Shown here piece by piece: positions 30,992-41,731 of a stretch of 64,000 nucleotides of DNA. Both the position numbers and the translations under genes were made by a program. Each line of letters starts with the position of its first letter. The first letter of the stretch is position 1. This stretch comes from Oryza sativa Japonica Group (taxonomy: Eukaryota; Streptophyta; Magnoliopsida; Poales; Poaceae): NCBI RefSeq assembly GCF_034140825.1, contig NC_089040.1:4753501-4817500 (forward strand), given 5' to 3'. The notes under the pieces were generated by a model. The model was not told where the DNA came from. It worked only from the letters and a program-made list of their open reading frames with translations, and searched no databases.

Positions 30992-31801
30992 TTCACGGAT
31001 TGAATTTGAATTGCACGGTGAATCCAACGAGACGGCGACGAGCACAGAATTCTCACTGCTGGTATCGCGTCAGGTCCTGGCCCGCACGTTGCCTGATCGC
31101 GACCAGGGGGAGGAAGAGGACCGGAGTGCAGCAGCGCCGCGGCGGCGTGGCGTTCGTCAGTCTGTGGCTCTGTGCGTGATTCCCTTGCCGTCGCGCAACC
31201 TACGATAACGCCGGGCCCAAAGCCCATGAGCGCACAGCGTAGAGCTGGGCCGAAAGCCTGCGATGTTTCAGCGACGAGTTGGGCCGAAACTGGGTACCCG
31301 CCGTGGTTTATGGGCCCATGCACTTATGGGATGCTGACTTTGTGCAAATGTGTAATTGTGCCGCTAATACGTGAGCCATAGCAAAGTGAGACTCGTATGT
31401 CAGTGACTCAACTTCAAACTGCACATCCACTTCTCCGCTCATGCAGACCTAGATTTGGATCAACTGCAGTCAGATTCGAATCTATTGCCGGCTGTTAGAT
31501 TTGAATCTAATGGTCAAAATACGTTTAGGGTACTGTACCTAAGAACCTAACTGTAGCAAAAATTGTTGAGTAGTCTTACATTCACACTGAAGCTAACTAT
31601 ACAGTGTTCAATATCAAAATGGATGGTTGCAGTTGCGTACAGTAGCGTAGCTTGCAATCTCTATTGAAACTTTAGGTGATCCCAATCTTACACAACCACA
31701 GCGTGGTGCACCACACTTATGGGATTAAGATAGGCTGGTTGATGATTGCTTTTGTGAGCTTAAGATTCTGTGAAGATTTTTTTTTTAGAATATGAAAAAA
31801 C
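30992..31801. other. Intergenic, no gene recognised
   Basis: A moderately GC-rich block (31000-31330) has overlapping open frames on both strands, none with a recognisable domain. The rest is AT-rich. It may be a relic of an old gene fragment. Confidence 0.4.
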
Positions 31802-31803
31802 TA

Positions 31804-33283
31804 CTCCCTCCGTATTTTAATGTATGACGCCGTTGACTTTTTAACAAACGTTTAACCTTTCGTCTTATTCAAAAAATTTATGTAACTATAATTTATTTTA
31901 GGAAAAAGTACGAATTACCACCCCCGAACCATCGCGGTTGTCTAAATTACCCCCCTGAACCACAAAACCAGACATTCTTCACCCTGAACTTTCAATACCG
32001 GACGAAATACCCCCCCTCGACCCAATCCACGGTGGTTTTGATCTATGTGGCATACGCATGGCAGCTGAGTCAACATTCTATTTATTAAAAAAAATATGGG
32101 ACCTACATGTCATACTCTTCCTCTTTCTTCTCTCTCTCACGGGCGGGAGGCGGGGCACACGGAGCTGCGGCCGGCGGTGGGGGATGAGGGTGACGCGGAG
32201 GCAGCGGCGGTAGTGCGGCCTCGCCGGAGTCGGACGTCATTGCGGCGGAAGCGGAGAGGTCACGCAATGTGGAGGCGAGGTGGGTCGCGTCACGGCGGTG
32301 GAGCGCGGCGTGGGCCTCGGCGAGGAGCTGCTTGAGCGACGGCCGGGGTAGCGGAGGGGGACCGAGGACGGCAACGGCCGGGGGCGGACCAGTTGGGGGC
32401 GACGGTGCCGCGCGCGCACGGGGAGGCACACGGCGGCGTCGCTTTCTTCCCGCGCTCCAGGCCTAGCGGCGCCGCGCTCGCACGAGGGGGCACCAGCGGT
32501 GGCGACAACATACGAGGGAGAAGGCTGGGCCGGCGAGCTTGTTCGCGCGGGACCGGCGGCGGACGGGGGCGGGGGACGCGCGGATCTGGAAGGACGATGC
32601 GGGACCCCGACGGCCTCCGCGCGCCGCCGTCCGCCGCCCGCCCCCACGCGCCGCCGTTGTCCGCGGCGCCGGGCCGCCGAGCGCACTTGTGCCGCTCCTA
32701 CTCGTCGCCGTCCGCCGCCCGCCCCCGTGCGCCGCCTTCCACCGTGCGCCCCCACGCGTCGCCGTCGTCCGCAGCTCCGCGCCTCCGTGCGCACTTGCGC
32801 CGCTCCCACTCGCCGTCGTTCGCCGCCCGCCCCAGAGCGCCGCCGTCGTCCGACCGCCGCTCCGCACTTGCGCCTGCATGCACGAGTGAGAGAGAACGGA
32901 GAGAGAAATTAGGAAGAGATAGAGTGGAGGCATGACAGGTGGACCCCACCATTTTTTGAAAAAAAATGCTGACTGGACTGCCACGCGTACGCCACGTAGG
33001 ATAAAACCGCTCTGAATTGGGTCGAGGGGGTATTTCGTCCGGTATTGAAAGTCCAGGGTGAAGAATGTTCGTTTTTGTGGTTCAGGGGGTAATTCGGACA
33101 ACCACAATAGTTCGGGGGGTAATTCGTACTTTTTCCTTTATTTTATTATGACTTGATTTATCATCAAATGTTCTTTAAGCATGACATAACTATTTTTATA
33201 TTTATATAAAAATCTTGAATAAGACGAGTAGTCAAACGTTGGTTAAAAAGTCAACAGCGTTATACATTAAAATACGGAGGGAG
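31804..33283. mobile_element. Stowaway MITE split by a nested MULE
   Basis: The left part 31804-31900 begins CTCCCTCCGTATTTTAATGT after TA; the right part 33137-33283 ends ATTAAAATACGGAGGGAG before TA (33284-33285). The two parts are arms of one element (GTTGACTTTTTAACAAACG against its complement). The intervening 1236 bp is a MULE, so the MITE inserted first. Confidence 0.9.
31901..33136. mobile_element. Mutator-like element (MULE) with about 200 bp inverted repeats and GC-rich cargo
   Basis: The ends begin GGAAAAAGTACGAATTACC on both strands and stay similar for about 200 bp (31901-32110 against 32925-33136). The 9 bp duplication TTTATTTTA lies at 31892-31900 and 33137-33145. The cargo (32120-32940) is extremely GC-rich, with imperfect repeats of a 'CGCCGTCGTCCGC...CGCCGCCCGCCCCC' type at 32620-32850. 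It is open in several frames on both strands, so composition alone explains the ORFs. No transposase is present; this looks like a Pack-MULE whose source gene I cannot name. Confidence 0.85.
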
Positions 33284-33285
33284 TA

Positions 33286-34210
33286 GATTTCTGAACTTAT
33301 AAATTTTGTAACTACTTATTCTTATAATCCGAGTGGAAATATGTATTATTCGTTAGCTTGAGATTCTAGAGGAAACAGTAACCGGTAAAGGCTTCTTCAA
33401 ACATGCCTCGATTACAAATTTACAATACGAGGTCATCGTGGATTCATGGTGGACTTTGCCATCATCGGTCAACATTTCTCTTTCCCGCCGCTGACAACAT
33501 TTATTTCCTTCTACCATTTGCATGCTTGCATTCAACACAAAATGTCAAACTTGTAGCCAAAACAGTTGAGGCCAAACCCAAACATTTGAATTCAAATAGC
33601 AAACATTCTCCCAAGCACCTAGGCCCTAGCATCTCTAGCAGTCTCAGCTAGCACTAGAAGAAATCAAGAAATCCCGTTCACCTTCAGCTAGCACTCGAAG
33701 AAGAAAAAAGGTATTTTCAACCTGCTAGAAAATTAAGGAAAAAGGAAAATAGTTGTTCCTTTTTCTCTAGAAAAAAGATAGTTGTAAAAGTTTAGAAAAA
33801 AACTTGGGACATTTGTGCTCTACCGATAAATTTAAAATCCAAATTCACCCGCACATTGAGAAACAAAATAAAATTTTAAAAAATGACATTGTATTCAGAC
33901 TTGTATTTATCTTATTTATTTGTCGCTCTAAGACTTGAAGTTGGTAAAATGACATTTTTTCCTCCTTTTATATAATTGTTTGGATTGTTGTTTCGAAGTG
34001 TCATTTGGAAGAAAAATGTGGCATTCCAGACAAACTATCAAACTGTTTCCATAGACGGATCTTTCCACATTTGTGCTCTACGGTCAAATGTCGACATAAA
34101 AAATTCCAGTCTTTGACTGCGATTCCAATTCTTCCGTGACTAGATTTTAGTATTGGATATAATCACACCTTAAGATTACTTAGCTACCACAAACTTCATG
34201 GGTACTCTTG
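33286..34210. other. Intergenic, no gene recognised
   Basis: Contains a mildly GC-rich patch at 33340-33560 with short frames on both strands and then AT-rich sequence. Nothing recognisable was found. Confidence 0.45.
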
Positions 34211-34461
34211 GCTTCGTTCGGTAGCAGCAGATTGAGAGAAATTCACTCTTTTTAACGGGCAAAGTTCCCGAATTATTTAATGATGCCTTTTTTTGCAAAA
34301 ATATTTATATAAAAACTGTTCAAAAAATCGCATTAATCTTTTTTAAAAAAGTTTGAAATAATTAATACTCAATTAATGTTGCACTAATCGCACACCTCAT
34401 TATCATCATTTTACGTATTTTCCCAATCTTCCTCTTTTCTCACCTCTTAAACATATCTTAG
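34211..34461. mobile_element. MITE-like element (approximate ends)
   Basis: GGCTTCGTTCGGTAG at the left and the core TTTTTTGCAAAAATATTTATATAAAAA with AATAATTAATACTCAATTAATG mark this as a reverse-oriented relative of the 14496-14729 MITE. Target duplication was not resolved. Confidence 0.55.
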
Positions 34462-34596
34462 ATTCCAAATTACACTACTCCCTTGCACATTCCCATTGTT
34501 CATTAGATACAACCTAACTATACTTTTGTGTATGATTATTGCGTGAGACATACGGGGCGAGGAATAGATCTTGCTGCCATAAGTGTAAGCAAACTA

Positions 34597-34828
34597 AGGG
34601 CTGTGTTTTTTTTTTTGGGAACCCTGCCCTTTACACACAAAACATGACAATTGATTAACACATAATTAATTAAGTATTAACTATAAAAAACATGAAAAAT
34701 ATATTAATATGATTTTTTAAAGCAATTTTCGTATAATTTTTTTTTAAAAAAAATACACCGTTTAGCTGTTTGAAAAGCGTACGCACGAAACATAAAAGTG
34801 ATGAGTTGGAAAGTTGGGGAAAGAACTT
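34597..34828. mobile_element. MITE-like element (approximate ends)
   Basis: Begins GGGCTGTGTTTTTT and contains ATTAAGTATTAACTAT, ACACCGTTTAGCTGTTTG and AAAAGCGTACGCACG, the core of the 14496-14729 family. With the copy at 34211-34461 it lies within 1 kb upstream of the pseudo-MAPKK gene. Confidence 0.6.
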
Positions 34829-35115
34829 ATGGGTGCTTACCGAATTTGAGATGATGCTGACTCAACCTGCGGCATCCTCAGTCATGCTGACTCACACCGG
34901 TCTACAGTCCAGTCAACCTCGTATTCACGATGGCTGATCATATGTCATGGCTCGCCTTCACCGGTCAACATTATCTCCTTAATTTAACTTCGCAGATTTC
35001 ATTCAACGCCAAATCTCACAAGCAATCTATCCAAATCTCTTTTATATATACTAGTTTTCATCATCCTTGCTGCAAAATTTGACAACGCAACGCAAAGCAG
35101 CTGCTCTTCCATTCC

Positions 35116-36036
35116 ATGTCTGCGCGTCCCAACCCTCCGCCCGTGCGGCGGCCGCGCTGGCGCCGGGATCTCACCGTCCGGACGCCGCGCGCCGACGTCG
35201 CCATGTCGCTCGCCGCGCCACCGCCGCCGCCGTCCCTCGACACCACGGTGGAGCCCCCGCTCGCTGAGATGGAGCTCGTCTGCCTCGTCGACAGCGGCGA
35301 GGCCGGCGAGGTGTGGCTGGTGCGTCACCGTGGCACGCGGCGGGAGTACGCGCTCAAGGTGCTCTACGAGCGCTGGGCCGCCGCCGCCGGCGGCGACGCC
35401 GACGACGACGACCACTCGTCCCTGGTGCGGTGCCACGGCGCCACGCGCCGGAGCGGCGGCGGCGGCGAGGAGCACCGGATCGTCCTGCTCGAGCACATGC
35501 GCGGCGGGTCTCTCTCCGGCCGCCGCGTCGCGGACGAGCGCGCCCTCGCCGGCGTCGCGCGCCAGGCGCTCTCCGGGATCGCGCACCTCCACCGCCGCGG
35601 CGTCGTCCACGGGGACATCAGGCCGTCCAACCTGTTCGTCGACTCGTCGGGGCGCGTCAAGATCGCCGGGTTCGGCGCCGACCGCGCCATCGACCGGACG
35701 GCCAACGGCGGGCCCTGCAGGGCGTCGCTCAGCCCCGCCGCGTACATGAGCCCCGACCACGCCTGCGGCGGCGGCGGCGGCTACGCCGGCGACATATGGA
35801 GCTTCGGCCTCACCATCCTCGAGCTCTACACGGGCAGCTTCCCCTTGGTCGAGCAGGGGCAATCGATCCCGCTGACGTGTTACTCCGACGGACCACCGGA
35901 GGCGCCGGCCACCGCCTCGCCGGAGTTCCGAAGCTTCGTCGGGTGTTGCCTGCAGATGAATCCGGCGAAGCGGCCGTCCGCCGTGCAGCTCATGGATCAC
36001 CCGTTCGTCACGTCCTCCGTATTTTCTCAAGAATAA
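35116..36036 (+). CDS. MAPKK-derived pseudokinase, intronless paralogue of MKK5
   Basis: A 306-residue open frame aligns with MKK5 from the N terminus (RRPRWRRDLTVRTP keeps a basic docking-like stretch) to the C-terminal lobe ([24 protein letters not shown]). K81 is retained, but the glycine loop is changed (DSGEAG), helix C and its Glu are deleted or replaced by an acidic Ala/Gly/Asp stretch (88-100), HRD is HGD (165-167), the catalytic-loop Lys is Arg169, and DFG is GFG (185-187), which removes the Mg-binding Asp. The activation-loop S/T-x5-S/T motif is not preserved. The frame is open over its whole length, so it is either a recently decaying gene or a selected pseudokinase that could bind MAPKs without phosphorylating them (inference). 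TTTATATATA at 35041-35050 is a plausible TATA box about 70 bp before the ATG. Confidence 0.85.
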   Translation: MSARPNPPPVRRPRWRRDLTVRTPRADVAMSLAAPPPPPSLDTTVEPPLAEMELVCLVDSGEAGEVWLVRHRGTRREYALKVLYERWAAAAGGDADDDDHSSLVRCHGATRRSGGGGEEHRIVLLEHMRGGSLSGRRVADERALAGVARQALSGIAHLHRRGVVHGDIRPSNLFVDSSGRVKIAGFGADRAIDRTANGGPCRASLSPAAYMSPDHACGGGGGYAGDIWSFGLTILELYTGSFPLVEQGQSIPLTCYSDGPPEAPATASPEFRSFVGCCLQMNPAKRPSAVQLMDHPFVTSSVFSQE

Positions 36037-36944
36037 TATAGTTATTTTTTAAAAAAATGATATTGGTATGACATATTTCTACTACAAAATACTTTCCTCC
36101 GTCCAAAAAAAACTAATATAGAATTGGATTTAACATAATCCAGTACAACGAGTCTACACAGACTCGATTAGCTGTACTAGATTGTGACAAATACAATCTA
36201 AGGTTGATTTTTTTTTTGGGACGGGGAGTACAACAGAAAATTTAAATTTAAAATCGACTCATTTTAAGGGGAAAAAAATCGATATTGTGAATGGTACTTA
36301 CACATTTACCATCATATTTGTCTTTTTTTTTCTCACGTCATAGGTTGAGTTTAGATTTGAATTTATCTTAGTGGTAAATCTGTAAAGGCAACATACTCTA
36401 TTGAAATTTTTGTTTTGTTAATCTTCATAATTATTGAGAAGTTAGAAACACACAAGGTGATGCCCCTTTGAGGAATGAAAGCATATTTCCTTCTTGAAAT
36501 GATGATGATTGAAGCTATTAATGGCTCAATTCTTTACATTGTAGTTTTTGTTGAATTATAGTTGTACGACGATTTTCCATATGATCTTATAGGATAGTAC
36601 CCAATGTATTTTTGTATATTCAAATTCAAATATAAATATTATAATACATAACTTCGAGTCTGCAACTTTGATGTACTGTATTGGCTGCTTCGTCATATTA
36701 GTGATGTGGATTAGATCAAACTGACCAGAAATTCCAACGATCATCTGGAAACACCATGGTCCGCTTATTTGATTCATGGCTTTGATTGCATGGAGATCTC
36801 GTTGAATTCTACTTGTATGTGTAAAGCCTGATCAGAACAATTAGTTGATAAGTCCATTAAACCCTCCTAACTATTGTGTTTTTTCTTTCTAAAATCACGT
36901 CTCAACTTCAAAATTGAATATTCAACCCTCCCAAACTATCAATA
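36037..36944. other. Intergenic, no gene recognised
   Basis: AT-rich sequence after the pseudokinase. A run at 36090-36225 resembles a decayed Stowaway ('CCTCCGTCCAAAAAAAACTAATATAG' to 'GGGACGGGGAGTAC'). Confidence 0.45.
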
Positions 36945-37189
36945 CTCCCTCCGCCCCAAATTATAGGGCGCCCACTTTTGAAGAAAAATCAAACTCGGTA
37001 GCTTTTGACAAATAATCATACTAACTATATCTATACTAAATATTATGCATGTTATATCACAAGATTAGTACTTTCATGTGATACTAATTTTATATTTGTT
37101 GGGATCATAGAATGAAATAAATGCTGGTCAAAGTTGCTATTGAAGACCGTGTAAGAAAATATAGGTCTTATAATTTGGGACAGAGGGAG
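36945..37189. mobile_element. Stowaway-type MITE, 245 bp
   Basis: Ends CTCCCTCCGCCCCAAATTAT and ATAATTTGGGACAGAGGGAG with TA at 36943-36944 and 37190-37191. The interior is AT-rich and non-coding. Confidence 0.9.
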
Positions 37190-37191
37190 TA

Positions 37192-38363
37192 ACATTTAAT
37201 TGACCCCGGTCTAAACAAGGAGGGTATTCATCGCGTAGCGCTTATATGGACTCCAGCCAGCAACATAAATTAAAAAATAGTATGTCCTACATGCTAGAGA
37301 TTGATTCCCTTATTCCTCTTACTCCTCTCTTATCTCCCTTTCTCAGTTTCTCCATGTGTCTAGGATGCCGATGTGCTTATCGTGAGCATGTTGGTCTCAT
37401 GCACGGTAATCATGATCGTGGTGCTCCATGCCTTCGCGTCCATGAGTGCCTATCCTTCTCATGAGATCATCGCTGGCGAGCTCAAGCTCTCAATCACCAC
37501 ATCCCTAGGTACATTCCTTCTATGGACACCCCCTCCTTGATATTTTTCTCGCCTCCTTGAACTCCGTCATGCCAAGGTCCGCTATGCCACTGTCTCCATA
37601 TATGAGCTCTACCAAGCTCCGTCTTTCCTAATATCTAAAATCCCTAGCAGCTAGGTAGAAATCGCATAACCATTGCAAGCAACAAGCTCCACCTACGAAT
37701 GTTGTCTGCTTGAGTGCCTCCTCTATTAGCTAGGCCTATGTTGGCCTAAGCTCGAGCTTCGCCTCTGCTTGCGCGTCCCTGAGTGTCCCTGAGAAAGCCA
37801 AGCTACGTCTAGCTATGATTCGTCATCGCTATCGTCTCCTCAAGATCGACCATCTCCCTCTTCCATGAGCTCAGTGCAAGTGAACTTGAGCTTGAGTTCT
37901 GTCTTAGCCGCCACCTCCCCGAGGTGCCTCCACCTAGACTTGCCTTTGCTGATATCTTGACACTCCGCATTTTACTCGTGCTCCATGTCATTGAAATCTT
38001 CTGCCATCGTTGTCCCCTTAAGTCCCATCTACAAGAGCCTCCACCTAGATTTGTGACCTTTGGTGTCTTCACCACGCGCCTCTTCCTCCTCGAGCTCAGC
38101 GTAGGAAAGTTGAGCTCTTCCACTACCACCTCCTCGAGCTCCTCTCCTCTCCTTCCTAAGCGTTGCATTCTCCTAAAGCTTCGCAACCAACACCAATTTA
38201 TACACCCACCACCTACGCTAGGGTGTTGCCCTGTTGTTGGAGAGGGCAAGAGGCAGCTTGGCAAGAGAGATGAAGGAGAAGGGAGGCTTCTCAAGCTGAT
38301 TAGGATGTCACATCTTAGATCATGGACACATATATGCCACTTAGGTCTAAAACCACTTAAAAC
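37192..38363. other. Degenerate coding-like sequence, unassigned
   Basis: This C- and T-rich stretch contains repeated phrases such as GCCTCCACCTAGA (twice, about 37925 and 38038) and several 'CTCGAGCTC' words. Frames of 130-160 codons occur on both strands at 37809-38373, but none resembles a known family. It may be the remains of an old repeat or gene. Confidence 0.35.
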
Positions 38364-38498
38364 TTTTTTTTAGAGAATGGGTAGGAGCTCTGCCATTTCA
38401 TTAATAGAAGGCGGGAGTAAAACAGGGGATCATCCTTACAAGAGGGCACATAGACCTAAGGGGGAAAAAGAGGACTGATACAAAATTTTTAGGTAGCT
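38364..38498 (-). repeat. Retroposon-like 3' tail (low confidence)
   Basis: A T-run at 38364-38371 is followed by GGGTAGGAGCTCTGCC and AATAGAAGGCGGGAG. It shares AGGAGCTCTGCC with the segment at 1091-1262. It resembles a 3' untranslated tail of a poly(A) retroposon read on the minus strand. Confidence 0.35.
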
Positions 38499-39057
38499 AA
38501 GAGCATGCCCAACAATCACCCAATATTTGATTCCCAAAAAATCTGAATTAGGAATACCAAAATAAAAATTAGGCCCAACAATGACCCCCTCCTCCAAGAG
38601 ATGCCCAAAAATCAATTCCCTATCATTTGTTAGTTTGCCACGTAAGCAAGGTGGGGCCCAGTTCGGTACTTGTGCACGTCTTCTCCCTCCCGCACTAGCG
38701 CCGATCGACTTCTTCCTCCCCGGACCTGCGCCGCCGTGACCTAGCGCCATCATCACCAGCCAGTCAACCAGTGTCCTGACTGCTGCGATTTGTTAAAAAA
38801 TGGAACACCAAGGAGATGCCGTAGCAATTCGTGTCATCAAGGAGGTAATCCTTAGCAAATCCCATTGATCTCTTGTGCCGTAGTCAATCTCTATGTCTGT
38901 ATTTTGATATGTGGATATATATTGTTGGAAAATATTAAGTTTGATCTGATAATTAATTTTGCAGATTGATTATTGTTCTATTCCTGCCATCAGTTCCCTC
39001 CATTGCACTTCATCCCTGTGGTAAACGCTCCAACCCCGTGGCAAACAAAAAGAGGAG

Positions 39058-39246
39058 ATGAGTCGTCGAAGCACCCTCCTTCAAATGTTATTGGATGAGT
39101 TTTCATCGGATGGTGACGAAGAATTTATTTCTTCGGCGGTTGATATAGTGCATGAAGAGTTCGACGATGATGAAGTTCCAAAGCATGGTGAATCTGTTAT
39201 AGGTCATGCAGTAATTAATCAGGGAACCTTGTTAGCATGTACTTGA
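39058..39246 (+). pseudogene. Harbinger transposase N-terminal fragment
   Basis: The 62-codon frame reads LLLDEFSSDGDEEFISSAV-like acidic sequence and then PKHGESVIGHAVINQ. Plant Harbinger transposases start with an acidic stretch followed by an RHGGSxPGRxxN-type motif, which this resembles. The remainder (helix-turn-helix and DDE domain) is missing from the element. Confidence 0.6.
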
Positions 39247-39269
39247 GGAAAAAAAAACAGACTTGTATA

Positions 39270-40080
39270 CTTTCGGTTTCAGACTTTCAGAGCATAGCAA
39301 AAATTCAGAGCAAATAGTTTCTCAATATTTCAGAGCACATACTGTCTATGATGGCATCAGAGAAGGGAACTGAAGAAGAATAAATGTCAGTGACAGTGAG
39401 TGATTGTTCATCTTTCAGTGACAGTGAACCTTGTTAGTATGTATGTCAGTGGCACATACATACTGAAATTGCATCTTTCAGACACTATTTTCAATATTTG
39501 GCACAAGCATGTGGTTGTTCATCTGCTAATCTAAAAAGTGAGGCATACTAAATGCAGATGATCACTTCAATTAAGCAGCTGTTGTATTTAGAGCTAAGAA
39601 CTGTACAAGTTATTATAATCCTACTGAACCTATGTTGTTGTACTTAGAATTCTGCAGTTGCAGCTTTCATGAAACTAAAAGTCTGATTGGCAAAAGCAGG
39701 TGGTTCTTTTATCTTGAAAAATAGACTATGGATTGCATCTTGTTGCATTATCTAACAACATTATCTTAATGCAATAATTCAGAGCATATTTCAAAGATGC
39801 TGTGATGAGAGAAAAATATTTCAGACTTTCAGAGCATATTTCAGACTTTGGGAGTACATTTGACATAGCAAAAATATTTGACACAGCATATTTCAGACTT
39901 TCAGAGCATACCACACATTTAGAGCATATCCTTCATTACTAAATGTTCTGAAACCTGATTTCCTCTAAGTGTTCAGACTTTCAAATTTAGAGCATATCCT
40001 GCATATTTCAGACTTTCATTCAATACAGTACAAATTTCAGACTTTCTGACATTTTCCTCTAAGTGTTCTGAATCCTGAAT
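39270..40080. repeat. Dispersed short repeats TTTCAGACTTTCAGAGCATA inside the Harbinger element
   Basis: Variants of TTTCAGACTTTCAGAGCATA or its half-words (TTCAGAGCATA, TTTCAGACTTT) recur at least ten times on the + strand, some back to back (39815-39915) and some separated by unrelated AT-rich sequence. The internal CAGAGCAT word partly echoes the element terminus GAGCATGCCC. Confidence 0.75.
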
Positions 40081-40438
40081 TCCTGAATTTCTAGTCGGGG
40101 AAGTCAGTCACAGAATGGACATCAGATCAGGCTGCAACACTCTGAAAATTAATCTAAACATCGAACGAATCAGGGACAGCCTTACCGAAATTGCTCCTAT
40201 GGAGGAATTCTTCATCACTCACAGAATAAGCTGTGGAAAAATCGACGCCAGGAGCTTCGTGTGAGATGGGATTCAGTGTCTCCCATGGAGCATGTCCCTC
40301 CATGGACTCTGTCGCCTGCACACCGGAGTAGGGAGGTTGAGGATGAGGCAGACCGAGACGACGGCGAGGCGGCGGTGCGGGGCGCAGAGGGCCATCGGCC
40401 CCAAATCGAGGAGGCGGTGGTCGACGTGCGGGCGCCCC

Positions 40439-40705
40439 CTGGAACAACGCCGATGCCGACGCTTGCGAGGAAGAGGACGGCGACTGCATCGCCGCTTGGA
40501 GCAACGCCGGCGCCTGCGCCTGAGAGGAAGGGCATGGCCGCTGCATCGTTGCCTGGAGCAACACCGACGCTGACCCCTGCGACCGAGAGGAAGGGGACGA
40601 CCGCTGCATCTCCGCGTGGAACTCAGTCGACGACGCCTGCGAGGAAGGGGTTGGCCGTTGCTTCGCCGCCTGGAAAGCCGCTGTCGACGCCTGGGAGGAA
40701 GAGGA
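40439..40705. repeat. Coding-like tandem repeat, four to five units of about 60 bp
   Basis: Units contain GGAGCAACACCGACGC-like starts and GCGAGGAAGGGG-like ends, giving repeats such as GATPAPAPERKGMAAASLP on the + strand and SSQASASALFQGA-like repeats on the minus strand. Unit length is near a multiple of three, so both frames stay open. It lies in the GC-rich part of the deleted Harbinger element and may be the remains of its ORF1. Confidence 0.7.
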
Positions 40706-40961
40706 ATTTTGTTGCTGGCGACTGGCGAGGAGGGCGAGAAAAGGAGCGCGGGAACAATTTTCCCCCTACGCGCGCGAGGCAGCGACGACCGCGATTGGGA
40801 AGAAAAAATGGTTCCCTGCAAATGAGTAACGACATATACGGATATGGGAACCTGGATTATTGGGATGTTGGTTAGGGAATCTGTTGGATGAGAATTTTGG
40901 TTAAAATTTCTTTAATTTAAGGATAGGGAATAGAATAAGTAATCTGTTGGGCATGCTCTAA

Positions 40962-41638
40962 CGGCGATAAGCATCTGCAAGCGGCGTAGTATCATCTAAT
41001 TAAGTGTTCATCTTGGCTTCCAAACCACTTCGGGTTTTGATATGTGATAACCTTACGATTTCAAGACCTCATTGTGTAAAATATTTGGTATTAGAGTTCA
41101 TGTGACAATTGTATTTTTGCTATAGTTAAAGGGATAAATTGTACTTAACCCCAGATATTGTCATTATATTCTAATAAACAGAATTGATCTAATTTACACA
41201 CAAAAGACTGAATAAAATCAATATATAGTATCATATTTTTGAATACTCATCATCTTAAAACGTTGGCGCCATACCTCATTCAGAAATATTCATCAAAATT
41301 ACACACAGCATGTACATTACGTCACACCTCATTCAGAAATTTCCATCTTCTTAAAGCGCTCGCGTCATCTCGTGCTACTACGTTCATCGCTAGCATCGGC
41401 ATTGTAGCAGAAAGTGACAATTTCCCAACCCCCGACAAACATGTTGCCTTGTGCTTACCGGCCCTCAGTAACAGCAGCAACGTAGCATCCACCACATCTC
41501 CAGGAACATCCAAACAATACCAAAACAAACAAATATATTGAATATATTTTGATAATATATTTGTTTTGTATCAAGAATGTTGCTATATTTTTCTATAAAT
41601 TCTATCAAACTTCAAAAAAAAGTAAAAACAACATATGA
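40962..41638. other. Region upstream of the first P450, no gene recognised
   Basis: AT-rich sequence with a short direct repeat (ACCTCATTCAGAAAT at about 41272 and 41326). No coding domain was found. Confidence 0.5.
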
Positions 41639-41664
41639 AACGGAGGGAGTATTATATATATATA
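41639..41664 (+). promoter_or_regulatory. MITE terminus abutting the TATA box of the first P450
   Basis: A Stowaway terminus (ACGGAGGGAGTA, about 41639-41651) runs directly into TATATATATA (41654-41664), about 70 bp before the ATG at 41732. The left end of the MITE is not recognisable. This is the only good TATA candidate near the start. Confidence 0.65.
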
Positions 41665-41731
41665 CACACCCGCTTGTTCATTTGTTCTTCCTGCCACAAA
41701 GCTAAGCTCCAAGCTTGGCGCATTGGTTCCC

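Larger units (their letters stand above)
38501..40958. mobile_element. PIF/Harbinger element, internally deleted, 2.46 kb
   Basis: Perfect 14 bp inverted ends GAGCATGCCCAACA are flanked by TAA at 38498-38500 and 40959-40961. The interior holds a transposase N-terminal fragment (39058-39246), a long AT-rich tract of TTTCAGACTTTCAGAGCATA-type repeats, and a GC-rich segment with tandem repeats (40439-40705). No DDE catalytic domain is present, so the copy is non-autonomous. It belongs to a different subfamily from the 13670-19100 element because the inverted repeats differ. Confidence 0.9.

Noticed and set aside
32103-33107. Long overlapping open frames on both strands in the GC-rich MULE interior
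   Set aside because: At this GC content stops are rare in every frame; the products are Arg/Pro/Ala-rich with no domain, and they extend into the transposon's inverted repeat.
37809-38373. Overlapping 149-161 codon frames as a gene
   Set aside because: Both strands are open because of C/T-rich repeated phrases; no known domain or splice context.
40261-40875. 204-codon + strand frame with GATPAPAPERKG-like repeats as a host gene
   Set aside because: It lies wholly inside a transposon, the opposite strand is equally open, and the repeat unit alone explains the length.
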